In this document: one piece after another, positions 30,629 to 43,371 of the stretch
Layout: every line of letters begins with the position of its first letter
Position numbering within the stretch: position 1 is the stretch's first letter
Assembly: GCA_025667525.1 (NCBI GenBank)
Contig: CM046882.1
Coordinates: forward strand, 215,744,592-215,808,591
Direction of reading: 5' to 3'
Origin: Glebionis coronaria
Taxonomy: Eukaryota; Streptophyta; Magnoliopsida; Asterales; Asteraceae
DNA: 64,000 nt
Made by a program: the position numbers and the translations under genes
The notes under the pieces: model-generated
Databases searched by the model: none
What the model was told of the DNA's origin: nothing
What the model saw: the letters and a program-made list of their open reading frames with translations, nothing else

Positions 30629-31581
30629 GATTCAAGCTAACAAGAGGTGATCCGGAGGTCGGGGAGGATAAAAGTAATGTTTAGACATTTTTAGAGAGAG
30701 AGAGTAAAGCTTGAATGTAGTGTGTGTATTTAGAGAGAGAAAGGGAAATACACAAGTAAGAAGAATCCTCACCCCTCCATGGAAGTATGGAGGGGTATAT
30801 ATAGGCTAGACATGAGTTCACTTTGACAACATGTCAATAGTAGTCCTCCATGTTTTTGCCCATATGAAACTAATGTAATTCCGTAAATGGCGCTCACATT
30901 TTAGGGCTAACATGAACATATTCCTTATTTGTACATTATTATTATCTTTTGAGTCTTTTCTTTCTTTAAGTTTTTAAGTTTAATAAACTCTTTTTGAAAA
31001 TTTCTCTTCTTTTTCAAAATTCTCAAAACTTTTGTAAAAATGGTCAAGAAATGTTTTGCATTGTTTCAATCTAAAAACGTTTTTCAAAGCTTCTTCCTAT
31101 TCCTTATGAGCTTACATAATTCATATGTATGGGTTTCTCAAATATAGCAAGAACAAAAGAGAACTATGGAGGATCATTGTGTCATGACCTTGTGTCTAGT
31201 TCTACACACCTCCTACATTGATTTTATTAAAAAATCTATGTATTTTCGTCAAAACCTTGTTTGGTGAGCTCTTGTGTGTTTTCTTTGTCTATATTTGCTT
31301 CTTAGCATATCCCCATGATTAGTTAGACTAGAAAAATAGGATTTGCTAAAATGGAAAATCCTCCCTCATCACCAAAATTGAAACCGCGGTTTCCTAGAGA
31401 TAAGGAACCCTTGGATGAGCTAAAGAACCGCGCCCAGTACCTCAATTTTCAAGTATTCCTGAAACTCCAAATTTGTTCCAACACTTTTTGGATTATTTTT
31501 TTCAACCCTTTGACCACCCCTAAATTTTCTTGGACTTTCTCTATATAACCCTAAGCATTTTGCATTCTTTCTCAAATCAAA
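30629..31581 (+). other. Element D post-pol non-coding region with hairpin beside a TATA-like run
   Basis: A perfect 10-bp inverted repeat, ACCCCTCCAT (30771-30780) and ATGGAGGGGT (30787-30796), runs straight into TATATATAGG. This looks like a promoter tip and could mark an unrecognised LTR. A 65-codon frame at 31351-31548 is not supported. Nothing else is recognised. Confidence 0.45.
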
Positions 31582-31938
31582 ATGTCTTATTCCCCAAATG
31601 AAAGCTTTGATTCTCTTCCATTCTCTCCAATTGATTTCAACCCTAATTCACCCAAGAACACTCAAAATCCCATCTCTTCTCCTTCTAAGAATGGTGATTG
31701 TGGAACTTCTTATCTTCCACCTCTAGCCTTTAGTGTTCTACCTCCTTCACATGATAATGTCATGCATCATGGAACATATTGTCAATGTTGTCAATATCAA
31801 AATCTTGATATGGCTCACATCTATGAGAAGTTGAATTACATCAAGAGTCTCTTAGTTAAACCTCCTCTTTACTATAACTATGAGATCTCTACCAAGCCAC
31901 CACCACCTCCTTCCGCCACTACCTTGTCTTTTATCTAA
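31582..31938 (+). CDS. Small ORF after pol in element D, unknown function
   Basis: 118 codons starting MSYSPNESFDSLPFSP. The N-terminal half is rich in Ser, Pro and Asn; the centre is CQCCQYQNLDMAHIYEKLNYIKSLL, with a CxCC cluster and a possible short helix; the tail is Pro-rich (KPPPPPSATT). I do not recognise a family. It lies where Sirevirus-like copia elements carry an extra ORF. It may be a remnant of a longer frame. Confidence 0.4.
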   Translation: MSYSPNESFDSLPFSPIDFNPNSPKNTQNPISSPSKNGDCGTSYLPPLAFSVLPPSHDNVMHHGTYCQCCQYQNLDMAHIYEKLNYIKSLLVKPPLYYNYEISTKPPPPPSATTLSFI

Positions 31939-32403
31939 GCATTGGTTGCTTATCTTCAAGACATCTAGTTCAAGCAAATCTTAGAGTTCTAGCTTAACTT
32001 TGATTAGATTTATGCTTTTTATTTTGGCTTGTGGTTGTGTCTCATACATCTTTGTATGATTTATTTCCTTGTACCTTTTATCATGTTTTCTTTTAACATG
32101 ACTTATCTTGAATATTTTGTTTCTTATTTTTTTGTGTGATCCTTGCTATATCTTGTTGGGTGTCTCTTCTCTTCTACTAACCCTTCTATGTAGCTTGTCA
32201 CCATATTTCGATTCCTTGGTGCCCCAAGCAAGGGGAGTAAGCACCAAGGGGGAGCATTTGCAAAGTCCAGTTCTTTTCTTCTTCAAATACTTTTGCAACC
32301 TTTTTGCTTCAACAAACGGGGATAAATGATAAACTCGTCTTCGAAAATCTTGTTTTATTAGATGATTGAGTTTATGGATTGTCGAAATCAAAGAGGGAGA
32401 GAT
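31939..32403 (+). other. Element D 3' non-coding region and PPT
   Basis: Contains G-rich runs (AAGGGGAGTAAGC, CAAGGGGGAGC at ~32230-32255) and ends in AAAGAGGGAGAGAT (about 32390-32403) directly before the LTR. That is a typical PPT. Confidence 0.7.
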
Positions 32404-33699
32404 TGTTAATGCAATGATGCCTAAAAACGTTTCTTGCATTTTTCGGTCTCGCTTTGTTTTGATTACGACAATATGTAAAAACAAGTATTTACGAAAACAA
32501 TGAAAAACGAATTCTTGAGTTCAAGTATTTTTCATTTCAACCATTATCACTTAAGGTATGAATAAACAAGTAATTATACTAATTAAGTGATCAAGGATTT
32601 AATGTTTTCTTAAAACTCACTTTTTATTAAGTGTGACAAATTTTTATTATTAAACTTTCTTTTTAAGAAAATGTTTTATTAAATTAATTATTTGAAAATT
32701 TGAAATTTGAAAATTTGAAATTTGAAAATGGCATATTCTATCTTGGTTTGGAATATCCTTTCAGGATATTTTAATCCCCAGATTCGATCCAACCCACTAA
32801 AAGACAAAAGGGAGCGGACTCTACGCTGGCGGTTCCTTAGCGCCTATGGTGTTTCCTTATCGACAAGGAACCGCGTACTCCAATAAGGAACCGCGGGCAG
32901 ATATAGCCGTTGGACATTTGTCTTATAAATAGTGGACCATTCTAAGACTTTCAATCCACCTCTTTTGCACATAAACTTTCATATTCTTTCATACTTCTTA
33001 AATCACTCAAATCCTTGATCATTTGTTTGATTACTACTTGTTTAGAAGTGAATCTTTCTCCTCCCATCTTTTCCTCTCAAAGTGCAAAGAGAAGAACACT
33101 ATCATTGTTGAAGTGTTGTGTCTACCTCAAAGATCCATTGAAGATCAAAACTTATTTATTCATTGTTGTATCATTGTTATGAAGATCCAAGTAGTTGTGT
33201 ATATTTGGAAGTTGTGTATGTATTAGGGTTAATACTTAGTCCTCAAAGTATATTGGTGTAGATTGGTCCTAGCTAAGATTAGGGCTCGACTTTTAGCTTA
33301 GAGTCGGAAATTGGTTAAGCGACGTTGTGTACGGTTTCTCCACCTTAAGGAGCTTGTTGATTAGTGAACTCTCGAGTAAGGAGTACTCGAGGATTGGAGT
33401 AGGAACGAGGAGTGAGCTTTGTTGCCGAACCACTATAAATCCTTGGTGTTTGTTTTGATCTTTCCTTCCCTTATCTCTTTACATTCTTTATTCTTTATAT
33501 TTGTGATTATTAGTTTAGTTACATTCATTATTCTTTATACTTGTGATTATTAGTTAGTTGCACTATACCTTGTTCATATTGTGTATATGAAGGTTTCACA
33601 TAAATACTCTAGCTTAAGTTTTTGAAAAAAGATTTTTTAAAACCAAAATTTAACAAGAAAATTTAAGAAATTATTCAACCCCCCCTTCTAGTTTCTACA
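32404..33699 (+). repeat. Element D 3' LTR (~1.3 kb)
   Basis: It starts TGTTAATGCAATG after the PPT and ends near CTAGTTTCTACA (right edge uncertain by 2-3 bases). TATAAATA is at 32924-32931. A C-run (ACCCCCCCTTCTAG) near the end is common in copia LTRs. A short AAATTTGAAA tandem lies at ~32691-32727. No second LTR is present to compare. Confidence 0.75.
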
Positions 33700-33701
33700 C
33701 A

Positions 33702-34694
33702 CTCTTTACCTTCAAGGATAAGGGTGATTTTATCATTGTTCATATATGTGGATGATATCATATTTGGGTCAACTAATTTTAATCTTAGTAAATGTTTTGA
33801 TAAATTAATGACCAATAAATATGAGATGAGTATGATGGGAGAATTAACTAACTTTTTAGGTTTTCAAATTAAACAATGTCCTAATGGGATTTCTATTTGT
33901 CAAGAAAAATATGTTAAAGATTTACTTAAAAAGTATGGTCTAGCTGATTGTGCATCAGTGAAATGCCCTATGCTTTCCCCAAACAATTTAGGTCCTGATG
34001 ATTCAGGAGTCTCTATAAATGAGACTATATACAAATGAATGAAAGAATCACTAATATATCTCACAGCTAGTCGACCAAATATCCAATTCTCCCCATGTCT
34101 TTGTGCAAGGTACCAAGCTAACCAAAAGGAATCCCATCTAGTGGTTGTTAAGAAATTTTTCAGGTACCTCAAAGGAACATCATCCTTAGGTCCATGGTAT
34201 CCAAAGAATTAGGCTTTAATCTTAAATCTTATTCAGACTCAGATTATGCTGGATGCTATTTTGATAGAAAAGGTACCTCTAGAAGTTGTTAGATCCTTAG
34301 AGGAGAGTTAGTTGGTTAGAGTGCAAAGAAACAAAACTCTATGGCTATGACATCAACTGAAGCTGAGTATGTTGCTGTTGCAAGTTTATGTGCACAGGTG
34401 CTCTGGATGAAGAGCCAGTTGGCTGATTATGAAATTCTCTATGACAAGGTGCCCATATTTTGTGATAACACAAGTGTCATAGCAATTTCAAACAACCTTA
34501 TTCTTCACTCGCGAACCAAACACATTGATATCAAGTATCAATTTATCAGAGACCATATTCTAAAAGATGATATTGAGCTCCATTTGGTCCCCACTAAGTT
34601 ACAATTAGCTGACCTTTTTACTAAGCCTTTGCTTGAGCCCACTTTTAACAGGCTAGGTGCTGAGCTGGGTAAGCTCAATATTGGTAAGACCTAG
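33702..34694 (+). pseudogene. Element E copia RT/RNase H (decayed)
   Basis: Starts mid-RT, just after D's LTR, at TLFTFKDKGDF, then IYVDDIIFGSTN (catalytic YVDD), KYEMSMMGELTNFLGFQI and ICQEKYVKDLLKKYG. A TGA at ~34036 breaks it. Then LTASRPNIQFS and RYLKGTSSLG, several more stops, and RNase H motifs STEAEYVAVASLCAQVLWM, FCDNTSVIAISNN, HSRTKHIDIKYQFI and LADLFTKPL. It is closely related to F's pol in motif wording. It ends at 34694. Not functional. Confidence 0.9.
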
Positions 34695-34965
34695 CTAATA
34701 GTTCAAGTGATTTAAATGAATTCTGAGTTAATATTAAATGTTTTCTAAAGTAACTAGGTAGTTACAATCGAAGTAAATGAGAAAAACGTTCTTAATATTA
34801 AATGTTTACTTTACCGGATAACAAAGAGACAACTGTTTGAAAGGTCAAGGGTCCCATGTCTGTGACAGTTTTACCCCCACTATGCATTTAATGCAGATGT
34901 GAAGTTGATGTTTAAATTGACTTTATAATCGCACATTGGGATCACGTTTTACCTTTCACATACTT

Positions 34966-35007
<42 letters not shown>

Positions 35008-35086
35008 ATTTCTCTCTCTTTCCCTCTCTCTCTCTCTCTCTCTCTCAAAGTTCATTCAGAACCGTTACTGTTCATCTTCATCATCA
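34695..35086 (+). other. Element E spacer with CA/CT microsatellite
   Basis: Non-coding. It shares CCCACTATGCATTTAATGC with F (near 49262). (CA)17 at 34969-35002 is followed by CT repeats to 35046. Confidence 0.8.
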
Positions 35087-36070
35087 ATGGCGTAGGCAAT
35101 ACATAAAGCTAACAATGTTTCATTCGAGCTCAATGAGAGCATGTCAGCATCCAACAACTCCATTTGATGGCAAAAATCACACAACTCATCGTATGACGAC
35201 CTGGTTAATTTTATGAAGAAGTGTGATGTTGGTATGTCGTATACCAAATCCCCACCCATCTACTACCAAGAGTATCTTCGAGAGTTATGGTATTCTGCAG
35301 AGGTCGTTGATGACAACACCATTACATTCAATCTTTCATGTCTTGAGAACCTTTTCTTGTTCACCATTGATGATTTTTCCTCCATTGTAGGACTCAAACA
35401 CGGAGAGGACCGTCTTAAGTCAATTGAAAAAAAGATAGTCAAAGACGCCTTGGCAACCCTTTATCTAGTGAATGAGACGAATCCTGCTCTCACACCTACT
35501 GAAGTGATGAACAAGTCACCATTAAAGATATGATACTTTTCCCCTTTGTATAAACTTCTATTCGTTCACCTAGTCAAAAGTCTTGGAGGGATGCAAGGAT
35601 ACTAAGACCAGTTGAACTTCATTCATTAGACGATTTCCCATACGCTTATTTGCGGTATTAATGTTGATGTAGGGATCCTGTTATTTTCAAACCTGATAGA
35701 AAAGCTGAAAGGAACCAAGGATGGAGCAAGAGAAAAGAACATCTGTTACACATGTTTTCTCTCTCTCATTTTTCAAAATCTCTTAGGAGACAAGAACATC
35801 AACTCTCAACTCACGTCTATGAAGTCATATCATCTCACAGGAGCTGTGTACAAAGCTATTAGACCAAATGACATGCCTCTCACAACTCACATGAAGGAAG
35901 TTGTTAACTGAGAACCCTCTGTCTCTAAGTCTTTAATCCCTTCCTCAAAGAAGGTGAATACTGTTGGTGTCTTTGACAAGTGTGTGTCTTTGACCTCTGT
36001 GCAACACACCAAGCAGTCCAAAGCAGCAAAGGACAAGAGGCCAAAGGAGAAGTCAATCCCACTTTATCCA
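35087..36070 (+). pseudogene. Element E post-pol ORF (decayed), interrupted by G
   Basis: ATG at 35087, then an early TAG and a later TGA. The frame is open from about 35180: LVNFMKKCDVGMSYTKSPPIYYQEYLRELWYSAEVVDDN, NLFLFTIDDFSSIVGLKHGEDR, then further stops. F has the homologous start (ATG at 49813, ...YHEYLKEF). This accessory ORF is known from copia elements of Asteraceae; its function is not established and it is not an enzyme I recognise. The tail resumes at 39354 after the solo LTR. Confidence 0.65.
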
Positions 36071-39000
36071 TGTCACAAACGTGAATTTTGAATTTATTTA
36101 ATTTACGTGAAACATGATGGTTCGGGTTAGACTTGTGTGTCTATTGATGTTCCCGATTGATTACTCGTACTTTGTGTATAAACTAATTTTTTTATGAATA
36201 ACGTTTATATCAAATATTACTTGAATGACTATTATTCGGTTACAATACGTACTAGGAATTTCTATTTTTAGAGTCGACATTTAATTATACCAACGTAATC
36301 TCATTTGAGAGTTTTCGCTACACAAAACAAATATTTTTTGCTCGATTATATTAAACGACACACTTAGGAAATTCCTCTTCAAACCAAATTCAATAAACTA
36401 TTACTACCTAAATTCTACACTAATATAAACATTTGAACTTCTACAATCTTTACATAACAAATACAAATAAACATTTGCAAATTTACCAAAATAAAAGAAG
36501 AACAAATCCCTTGTCCTTGTCTATACAAAACCGGTCCCTCTTGCACATCCACAAAACCCACGTTTTGTTATATTATCCCCACAATACATTTTGAATTCCT
36601 AGTACTTCACCAACTCCTTTATTACCTAGTACCTTTGTCCCCCCTCATCTTCAAAATCCAACGGATACAACCTCATTTCTCCCATCGATGTTCTTAAAAC
36701 TTAATCTTACAACTAACATTTTAGTGTTATACCTAATGTACTCTTCTCCTCTTCCCTCACTGCCCTAGACGAAAGCCATAAGGCTTTAGTTCTTCCCCAT
36801 GCAACAATGCAACTTCCTATGTTAGTCCTTAGCAAAAGATCTAGTTACAAATCAACAAGGATCATAACTAATTCCTAACTAGGATTACTTAAACTAAAAC
36901 TCACTCATTTGCCTATAAATACCAACCCTATTCTCTCATAAACTCACACACAAAAAGCTAAAAAACAAAAAATATAATAATTATTGTGCTACAAAGCCAC
37001 AGTTGAAAATAGTAGCAAGCTAGGAACAATAAGGCTTGGTTTGGACGTGGGTATTTGTCCGGGTTAAGATCATTAGTGCTATTCCATCATCTTCATATTA
37101 TCTTAGGACCCTTTGTAAGTTCTTATACTTTGTTCATTTCATATTGGTTGATAATATACTTGCTAAAAACACTTAAAGGTTTAAAACTATACTAAACAAG
37201 CAAACTAAGTTACGGGACAAAGATGGGGTGCTTGAATGATTTCATGCTCACGTCTAGGGTTTTGGTTTGTAGAAACATTTGATGACCTAATATACTTAAA
37301 CCAACTAGAGCATGAAATCATACACGGTTTGAACACACAACTTAACATGAATTGCGTATGTTCATGAAAACCCTAAGCTTGTAAACATTCCATACAAAAA
37401 TAAGGTAAGAACCCCATGTGTATTGCCATGAAAATGCATGTGATGGTTATATGATTCTTGAATAGCTTTTGTATGATATTTATGAAGCCCTTATGTGATC
37501 TTGGTGCGGTTTGACGTTCCATGATTCTATGTAATATTATGATGTATAGCTTTATCGACTCCTTGTAATAACTAGGACTATAAATGCAGTTGATAAGACC
37601 AATCATGATAAAACCAACGCTTATGGTGATTGAGAATGAGACATGTTGAAAGTAGTAAGATTTCATGTCCATGAGAACCAAGAAGTAGAATACTAGTGTG
37701 CATGCGTGTATGTGCTAAATAGAGTACTTCCAACTTGTGATCAAACATGTGTGTGTATGTGTGTGATCTAAACTGCAAGTGAGTACAAAATGGTTGTGTT
37801 TTGCCATAGCTAATATGATGGGCGTATAGCCATGCGTACCACGGAGAATGAAAAACAAGGAAATGCCTCAACTTGATATATGTATGATGTGGATGTATGC
37901 ATGAGATTTGTGTAAATATATAAAAATGGTAGACAAGGAAAAGACTATAGTAACACACCCTTTTTCCTTTTTGCCTGCATAAATAGTAAGCCAAGAAAAC
38001 CATGATTTCCTTTTTTAAGCTATGATAATAAAGATGTATGTGTATGTATGCATGAGATGTTCAACACTGAAAACAAGAGGACCACTCTTTCCTTTTTAAT
38101 CATACCTGCGTGAGCGATAAACCAAAACAACAAACCCCCCGTTTCCTTGATTTAGTATGGTAAACATGTAATGCATGTATGTATGTTAACATGAGATAAC
38201 AAAGTAGAGAAACCCTTATGTGATTATATAATACATGCGTGTACTTGGTGTGTGTGATAAGTGTATGTGTAGGCTGCCATGTACAAAACCCACCAACGGT
38301 AACCTAAAATACATGGACTAAAAATGGGTAGTATTTTTCTTGTTTGAATAAGGAGTACAAAGAGAACATTAAGTCAAGTACAAAGTGTGACCACCATACT
38401 CCTTGGGTGTTCTGCCAAGGAACAAGAAATAACAGTGGGCACCCTTTTTCTTTTCCTTTCTTTCGACTTACTGTAGGAAATAGTTGTGTGCTATGTGAGT
38501 AGATCGTTTGCGCATCGTTTTGTGTGCCTTGATTTTTCGTGCTATCTTTGTTGATCATATTTACTACTTCATCGAGGTGAGTTTCATAGCCTCACTTTTA
38601 ATTGTTTTAACTCTTTTGGGGTGAGAATGTTGCTTGTTTTTAACGGATGAACATAAGTGCCTTAAAACTCATACGTTTTCCTACTTGATGTCTAAGTCCC
38701 GTTATCCCATGTTTCCTTTTAGCCCACTATCATGAACCGCTAGTTACTTAGTGTAAGAGCGAATGTTATGGATAGATCTATCGAGATTAACTTCCCTATC
38801 TAGTTTGTTTGTGTGGCTAAAGCTAGATCCACTTACGTTTGATCCTTTACAAATTCTTCGGGATAGGCATTTGCTTGGGCTCTTATTATATCTTGTCGGT
38901 TAGATTAACGCTTAGGTGTCATGAGCTTAGACATAGGTTATTAAAACGTATACTTGTGATTATAAGCTTGTATTTGTTATAAGATTATATGTTGGTTGCC

Positions 39001-39353
39001 TTGAAAATCTTATAGTTCATCACACTATTTAAACTTAAACCTATGAACTCACCAACCTTTATGTTGACGCTTTAGCAATGTTTTTCTCAGGTATCAAGAC
39101 GGAGGAGTGACGTGGTTATGCATGGGAGATTTTTAATAAAAATGGTCGTGACTAGTATTTGGGTATTTGGATCAATGTTAATGTCTTTTGAAACAATGTT
39201 TTGCTATGATCTTGTGTAATTCGCTTCCGAACAAGTTTTATGCTTAAATTAAAACGACTCTGAAATAGACATTCTTTGTATCTATATCTCGTGATAGTCA
39301 TGACCGTCATACCCCATTGTGTTGCCTTACTTTGATAAATTGGGGTTGTGACA
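36071..39353 (+). mobile_element. G: solo LTR, gypsy (Tekay-like?)
   Basis: A 3.28 kb block bounded by TGTCACAA and TTGTGACA, an 8-bp inverted end pair with TG...CA. TATAAAT is at 36914-36920. Sequence on both sides belongs to E's post-pol ORF. No PBS, PPT or coding domain lies inside, so recombination between two LTRs probably removed the body. The end GGGGTTGTGACA recalls Tekay chromovirus LTRs (memory). The flanks share TATC but give no clean 5-bp TSD. Confidence 0.7.
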
Positions 39354-39530
39354 TATCTCTGTCAATGAACCCCCAACTCCTCAAAGCAAATGATCAAGAG
39401 ATCAACACATTCTTCTTGTCAACATCATTGGTGAACCAAGTGCTGGGGTTACAACTAGACAGAGAATTCATGACTCAAAATCAGCATCAAAGAAAGTTTA
39501 TAGAGAACTAGGTTATTTTATAAAATGATT
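39354..39530 (+). pseudogene. Element E post-pol ORF, tail
   Basis: Short remainder of E beyond G, reading a Pro/Ser/Gln-rich fragment; the right end is uncertain. The 64-codon frame at 39317-39511 straddles G's end and is not a gene. Confidence 0.45.
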
Positions 39531-41206
39531 TTTAAAAACGTGAGTAAAAAATTTACTTTTGGGAAAATAATTCTAGACTATAACTAACTCACAAAAATCT
39601 ACAAGAACCACTTCATTCCGCATCTTCGATACTATTCCATGTGATTTGCCATGCTAGTTTGAACCTGATTACTTCGTGTTATTAGCATTAAGTGTTCCCT
39701 TCCTTGTTTAAAATATCCCTATGTACGATGTACTTATAGGAATGTGTACTAAAATGATTTTTATGTTGAAATAAAATACCCGACATCCTTGTATGGATTG
39801 TTATGCTACTTAAATGGTTTGTGCCATACTTATTTGAGCAACAATGGTTTGTGCCATATGTGTATATGAAGGTTTATATAGTTCATAACAATTATTAAAA
39901 CCCCAAACAAGATCAATGCAGATATAGCAGAAACAATTTAACAAGATCATAATAATACAATTATAATTAATCGAATTAGGGTTACGTACCTTTTGCAAAG
40001 CAATTCCCACGAACAAGAACAAATTCACCAAATAAGGGTTTATACCGAATCACCAAGATATAGTCTAAACTAAGACTATATTACGTTCTTGTACACATGT
40101 ATTATAACGAGTTAACCGTAATGATAGTACGTGTAAACTGAACTTCAACGTCTAGTGGAAAAATCAACCCAACAACCCTAGAGAGGGGCTAGGACTTGAT
40201 TATTGCTAAACCGAAAACCAAACGAAACCCTAGGGTGCGTTTGGTGTTGCGATGCAAGAGAGAGAGAGAAGAGAGGGATGGAGTGTTGAATTATGAGGGT
40301 AAGGGGATGTTTATATAGGCCTAAAATACTTGTAGCCCAAGTAAAAAAATATAGGAAATTTTCCTTCTCCCCCCTTGGTTCCAACCGACGGTCGAACACC
40401 CCCTTACGGGGTGTTCCGGACTTTTCTTTTCATATTCTATTTTATTCCACAACGTTTTTTAAAACTTAACTCTTAATTATTTAGCGACCGTTAAAGTTAT
40501 AGCTCGATTTAATTTAATAAATATAAAATATATTTATTAAATAAGTTAACTATATGCGTATTGTTTGTAATCCCGTAATCTCGAGTTCGATCCTAACACA
40601 CGACTATTAAATATAAGTCCATAAACTTTCAGCTCCCACTTGGACATATTTCAAATAGTGTGATCACATCGGTTAGCGTCTAGTTACACGCCTATTCTTC
40701 TAGTACGACTCGAGTAAGGTCTCCTGGAAAAACCTTTTAATGATTCATCATCATTATTATCCTTTCATTTCTAATACAACGTTAATAATGATATGGATCT
40801 TAGTCATTCCTTTCATTAACCATTCTGTTTCTCGTTCACAGATTCAACAAGATTACCAAAACACATTTGGGTGCGGCCACACAAACATCTTACTAATACC
40901 ACGAGGGCCCCAGCTGTATTAAAATCCAATATAAATTGGAGGAAATAAATTCCATATTTACTACAATCAAAACCAATGAATTTTGCAACACTTCTGGAAA
41001 TAACCCTTATAGCTACCAGTTACGTTTAGCGTTAGATTATTCCACAGAAATGCACTAGATCCATGACAATTTTCTGGTATCTCAGGTCTAAGGATAACTA
41101 TTTATGATATACTTAACGACAAATATCCATAAAGTATAATCATATAGTTGGGATAAGTCTGATATTCGATTCATCGAATATCATTCGAAATCAATCAATA
41201 TACTTT
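39531..41206 (-). mobile_element. Element J 3' end: probable copia 3' LTR and 3' UTR
   Basis: Minus-strand sequence that continues J from 61980. A copia-style PPT (minus: AAGTGGGAGCT, 40631-40641) is followed by an LTR-like region with a TATA box (TATATAA, minus, ~40311) and a TGTTAGGA start candidate at 40598. Its left edge is not resolved. No plus-strand gene is seen; the 73-codon frames are unsupported. Confidence 0.55.
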
Positions 41207-41211
41207 CAAGT
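41207..41211. repeat. Target site duplication of element F (left)
   Basis: CAAGT, repeated at 61975-61979. Both flanks belong to J. Confidence 0.88.
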
Positions 41212-42088
41212 TGTTAAGTCAATTTAGTGCCTAATGATCTCACTAATGGATTTGAATAACAATCAGCCTAAGTGAAGTATTAACCTTAAACATAATGAAG
41301 TCACTAAGTGAACAGTCACTCAGTGAGTTACCTTCGAGTTCCTAGACTGAGTCTAAATGAAAGACTCGAGCATTCATAGAGGTGAAGTTCAATGAATGAT
41401 TTCTAAGACGAAGAAGAAGGTGATGGGTTCAGTGAGGTGTGGCAATAGACTCAGTGAACCTCATACGATCTCCATGAAGAAACAAGCATCCTCAAAGACT
41501 GAAGTAAAGGAGTGATAAGTTGAATTGTGATAAGATGTAGTACATCGTACAATTAGCATAACTTATTCCTTTGGGATAGATAGGGTACTGATAGTGTAAA
41601 AGGACTTATGTCCTAATACTTAGAATAGGCTAAGACAAGATTGTACACTATACCAATAAGACAAGAATTGCACATGGGCAATTCTTTGTCTTGTATCTAC
41701 CTTTGCTTCTATAAATAGGATGGTTGTAAAAGGAGAGAAACAAGTTTTTGCACTAAATGCTTTAGACATTCACAAACAAAGTTCTCTCCTCTAAATATGA
41801 TCAAACACTTGAGTTCCAAACTCTTGTTGATAGAATCGTCAAGCTTAGAAATCGTTAGGATTGGACTAGCTTGTTAGTGAGGAGATCACCAAACACACAT
41901 TGTCTATTCAATCCATATTGTAGCTTCGCATACAATAGGGTATAATTATTTAATAAAGATAAGAGATAAACGTTGAAAACCTTTGTGTTATTTACTTTAC
42001 TATGTCTTGTGTTTATTACATTACTTCACTATGGGTTAGGTCTATACTTAGTATTCTTAAGTATAGCACTAATTACAAGGGACCAACA
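41212..42088 (+). repeat. Element F 5' LTR (877 bp)
   Basis: Starts TGTTAAGTC after CAAGT and ends GGGACCAACA before the PBS. TATAAATA at 41710-41717. The last ~156 bp match 61819-61974. Confidence 0.88.
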
Positions 42089-42090
42089 AG

Positions 42091-42102
42091 TGGTATCAGA
42101 GT
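42091..42102 (+). other. Primer-binding site of element F (tRNA-Met)
   Basis: TGGTATCAGAGT, one base off the standard copia PBS, two bases after the LTR. Confidence 0.88.
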
Positions 42103-42160
42103 CGTAGGATTATAAAACTTTTTAACTACCGTCTCAAAGTTTTTAAAACCTTGATCCATT

Positions 42161-43371
42161 ATGGCTGAAAGTAATGTACCTCAACTTGTTAACAAAAAGG
42201 AAGCAAGTTACCCTGTTAACGCTCCTAATTTAGAAGTTGAAAGATTTAACAAATGGAAGAAAATAATGTTATGTTATTTGATGGGAATGGAACCTTATTA
42301 CATCACTTGTATTAAGAATGGTCCATTCAAACCAAAAACAGCAGCAGGTGATGACAAACCTGAAAACCAATGGTCCAACGATGTAAGGAGAGTGGTTAAT
42401 CAAGACCAACGTCTCAAAATCATCATAATATCTTGTCTTCCTGACAATATTATGGAGGCTGTCATCGAGTGTGAGACGGCCAAAGAGACTTTGACAGATC
42501 TTGTTCATAGTTTCGATGGACCATCCGACACAAAGGAAAATCGGATTATGGACCTGAAGTTAGAATATTACACTTTCAGGGCCAAACCATCTGAAACACT
42601 TCCTCAGACTTATACCAGATATAAGACCTTGCTCAATGAGCTATCAAATGACGGGGTGAAACTGACTAAGCATGAAATCAATGTTGGTTTTGTGAACAGT
42701 CTCCCTGAAAAATGGCTTGGTTTCTCTCAAGGACTGAGAAATGCCAATCATATTCAGACTCAGGATTTAGCAGACATCTATGAAAGATTTATCTATGAAG
42801 ACAATCTAATAAATAGAAGATATCCCGAGTCTAAGAATGCCCTAATAACAGACACCTCAGCTAAACCAACCCCTATTGATCATGGACCTATTACAACTAC
42901 TTTTTACTCAAATGCAATTGTTAAGACTTTCAGGAGACCTCAGACGATAAGGTTGATGAAAGATCTAGTACTGAATATATAAGGGACCTAAATAGGGAAT
43001 TTCATGAAAGGGCCATGTTGGCAAATACCAAATAATATATCAAAAGAACTAGATTTGCTGGAAATCAATCCACTGAGGGAGTGGATTGTTACCAATGTGG
43101 TAAAATTAAACATTTTGCAAAATATTGTCTTTCAAAAACACCATTGGCCTCATATAAAAGTCAAAATTCATCTTCAAGAAATGACAATTTTCAACCTAAG
43201 TTTACACCAAAACTGATTCAGGCCTCTCCAATTAACCAAAGTTTTCAGAACATTAAGAAAATTGATAAGGATTATAGGTCTGAGTACAAAAAGGTCAAAG
43301 CAAAGCTTGCACTCTTAGAAGCTAGACCCTCAAATACTCAAACTCAAAAACCTCCTCAGAACAAAGCCTAA
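42161..43371 (+). pseudogene. Element F gag
   Basis: ATG at 42161 (MAESNVPQLVNKKEA) opens 273 codons of copia gag: FNKWKKIMLCYLMGMEP, VIECETAKETLTDLVHSF, RIMDLKLEYYTFRAKPSETL, NSLPEKWLGF. This is the UBN2-type capsid region. A frameshift near 42930 and a TAA near 43030 follow. The frame at 43081-43371 holds the zinc knuckle CYQCGKIKHFAKYC (CX2CX4HX4C) and a basic helical stretch (SEYKKVKAKLALLEA). Role: particle formation and RNA binding. Confidence 0.88.

Larger units (their letters stand above)
30132..33699 (+). mobile_element. Element D: 3' part of a copia element
   Basis: It holds the RNase H end of pol, a post-pol region with a small ORF, a PPT and a 1.3 kb LTR. The 5' part is gone, replaced at 30131 by the A-family LTR. 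On the right D's LTR abuts the RT of element E, so D had inserted into E. The post-pol ORF suggests a Sirevirus-like copia (inference). Confidence 0.75.

Noticed and set aside
37373..38003. Minus-strand ORFs of 102 and 141 codons inside G
   Set aside because: Overlapping frames within an LTR, no recognisable domain.
36071..39353. G as a DNA transposon with 8-bp TIR
   Set aside because: TG...CA ends, length, TATA box and LTR-like 3' end favour a solo LTR; no transposase is seen.
40178..40399. 73-codon ORF with a hydrophobic stretch in J's LTR region
   Set aside because: Lies across the LTR's TATA region; no start context or homology.
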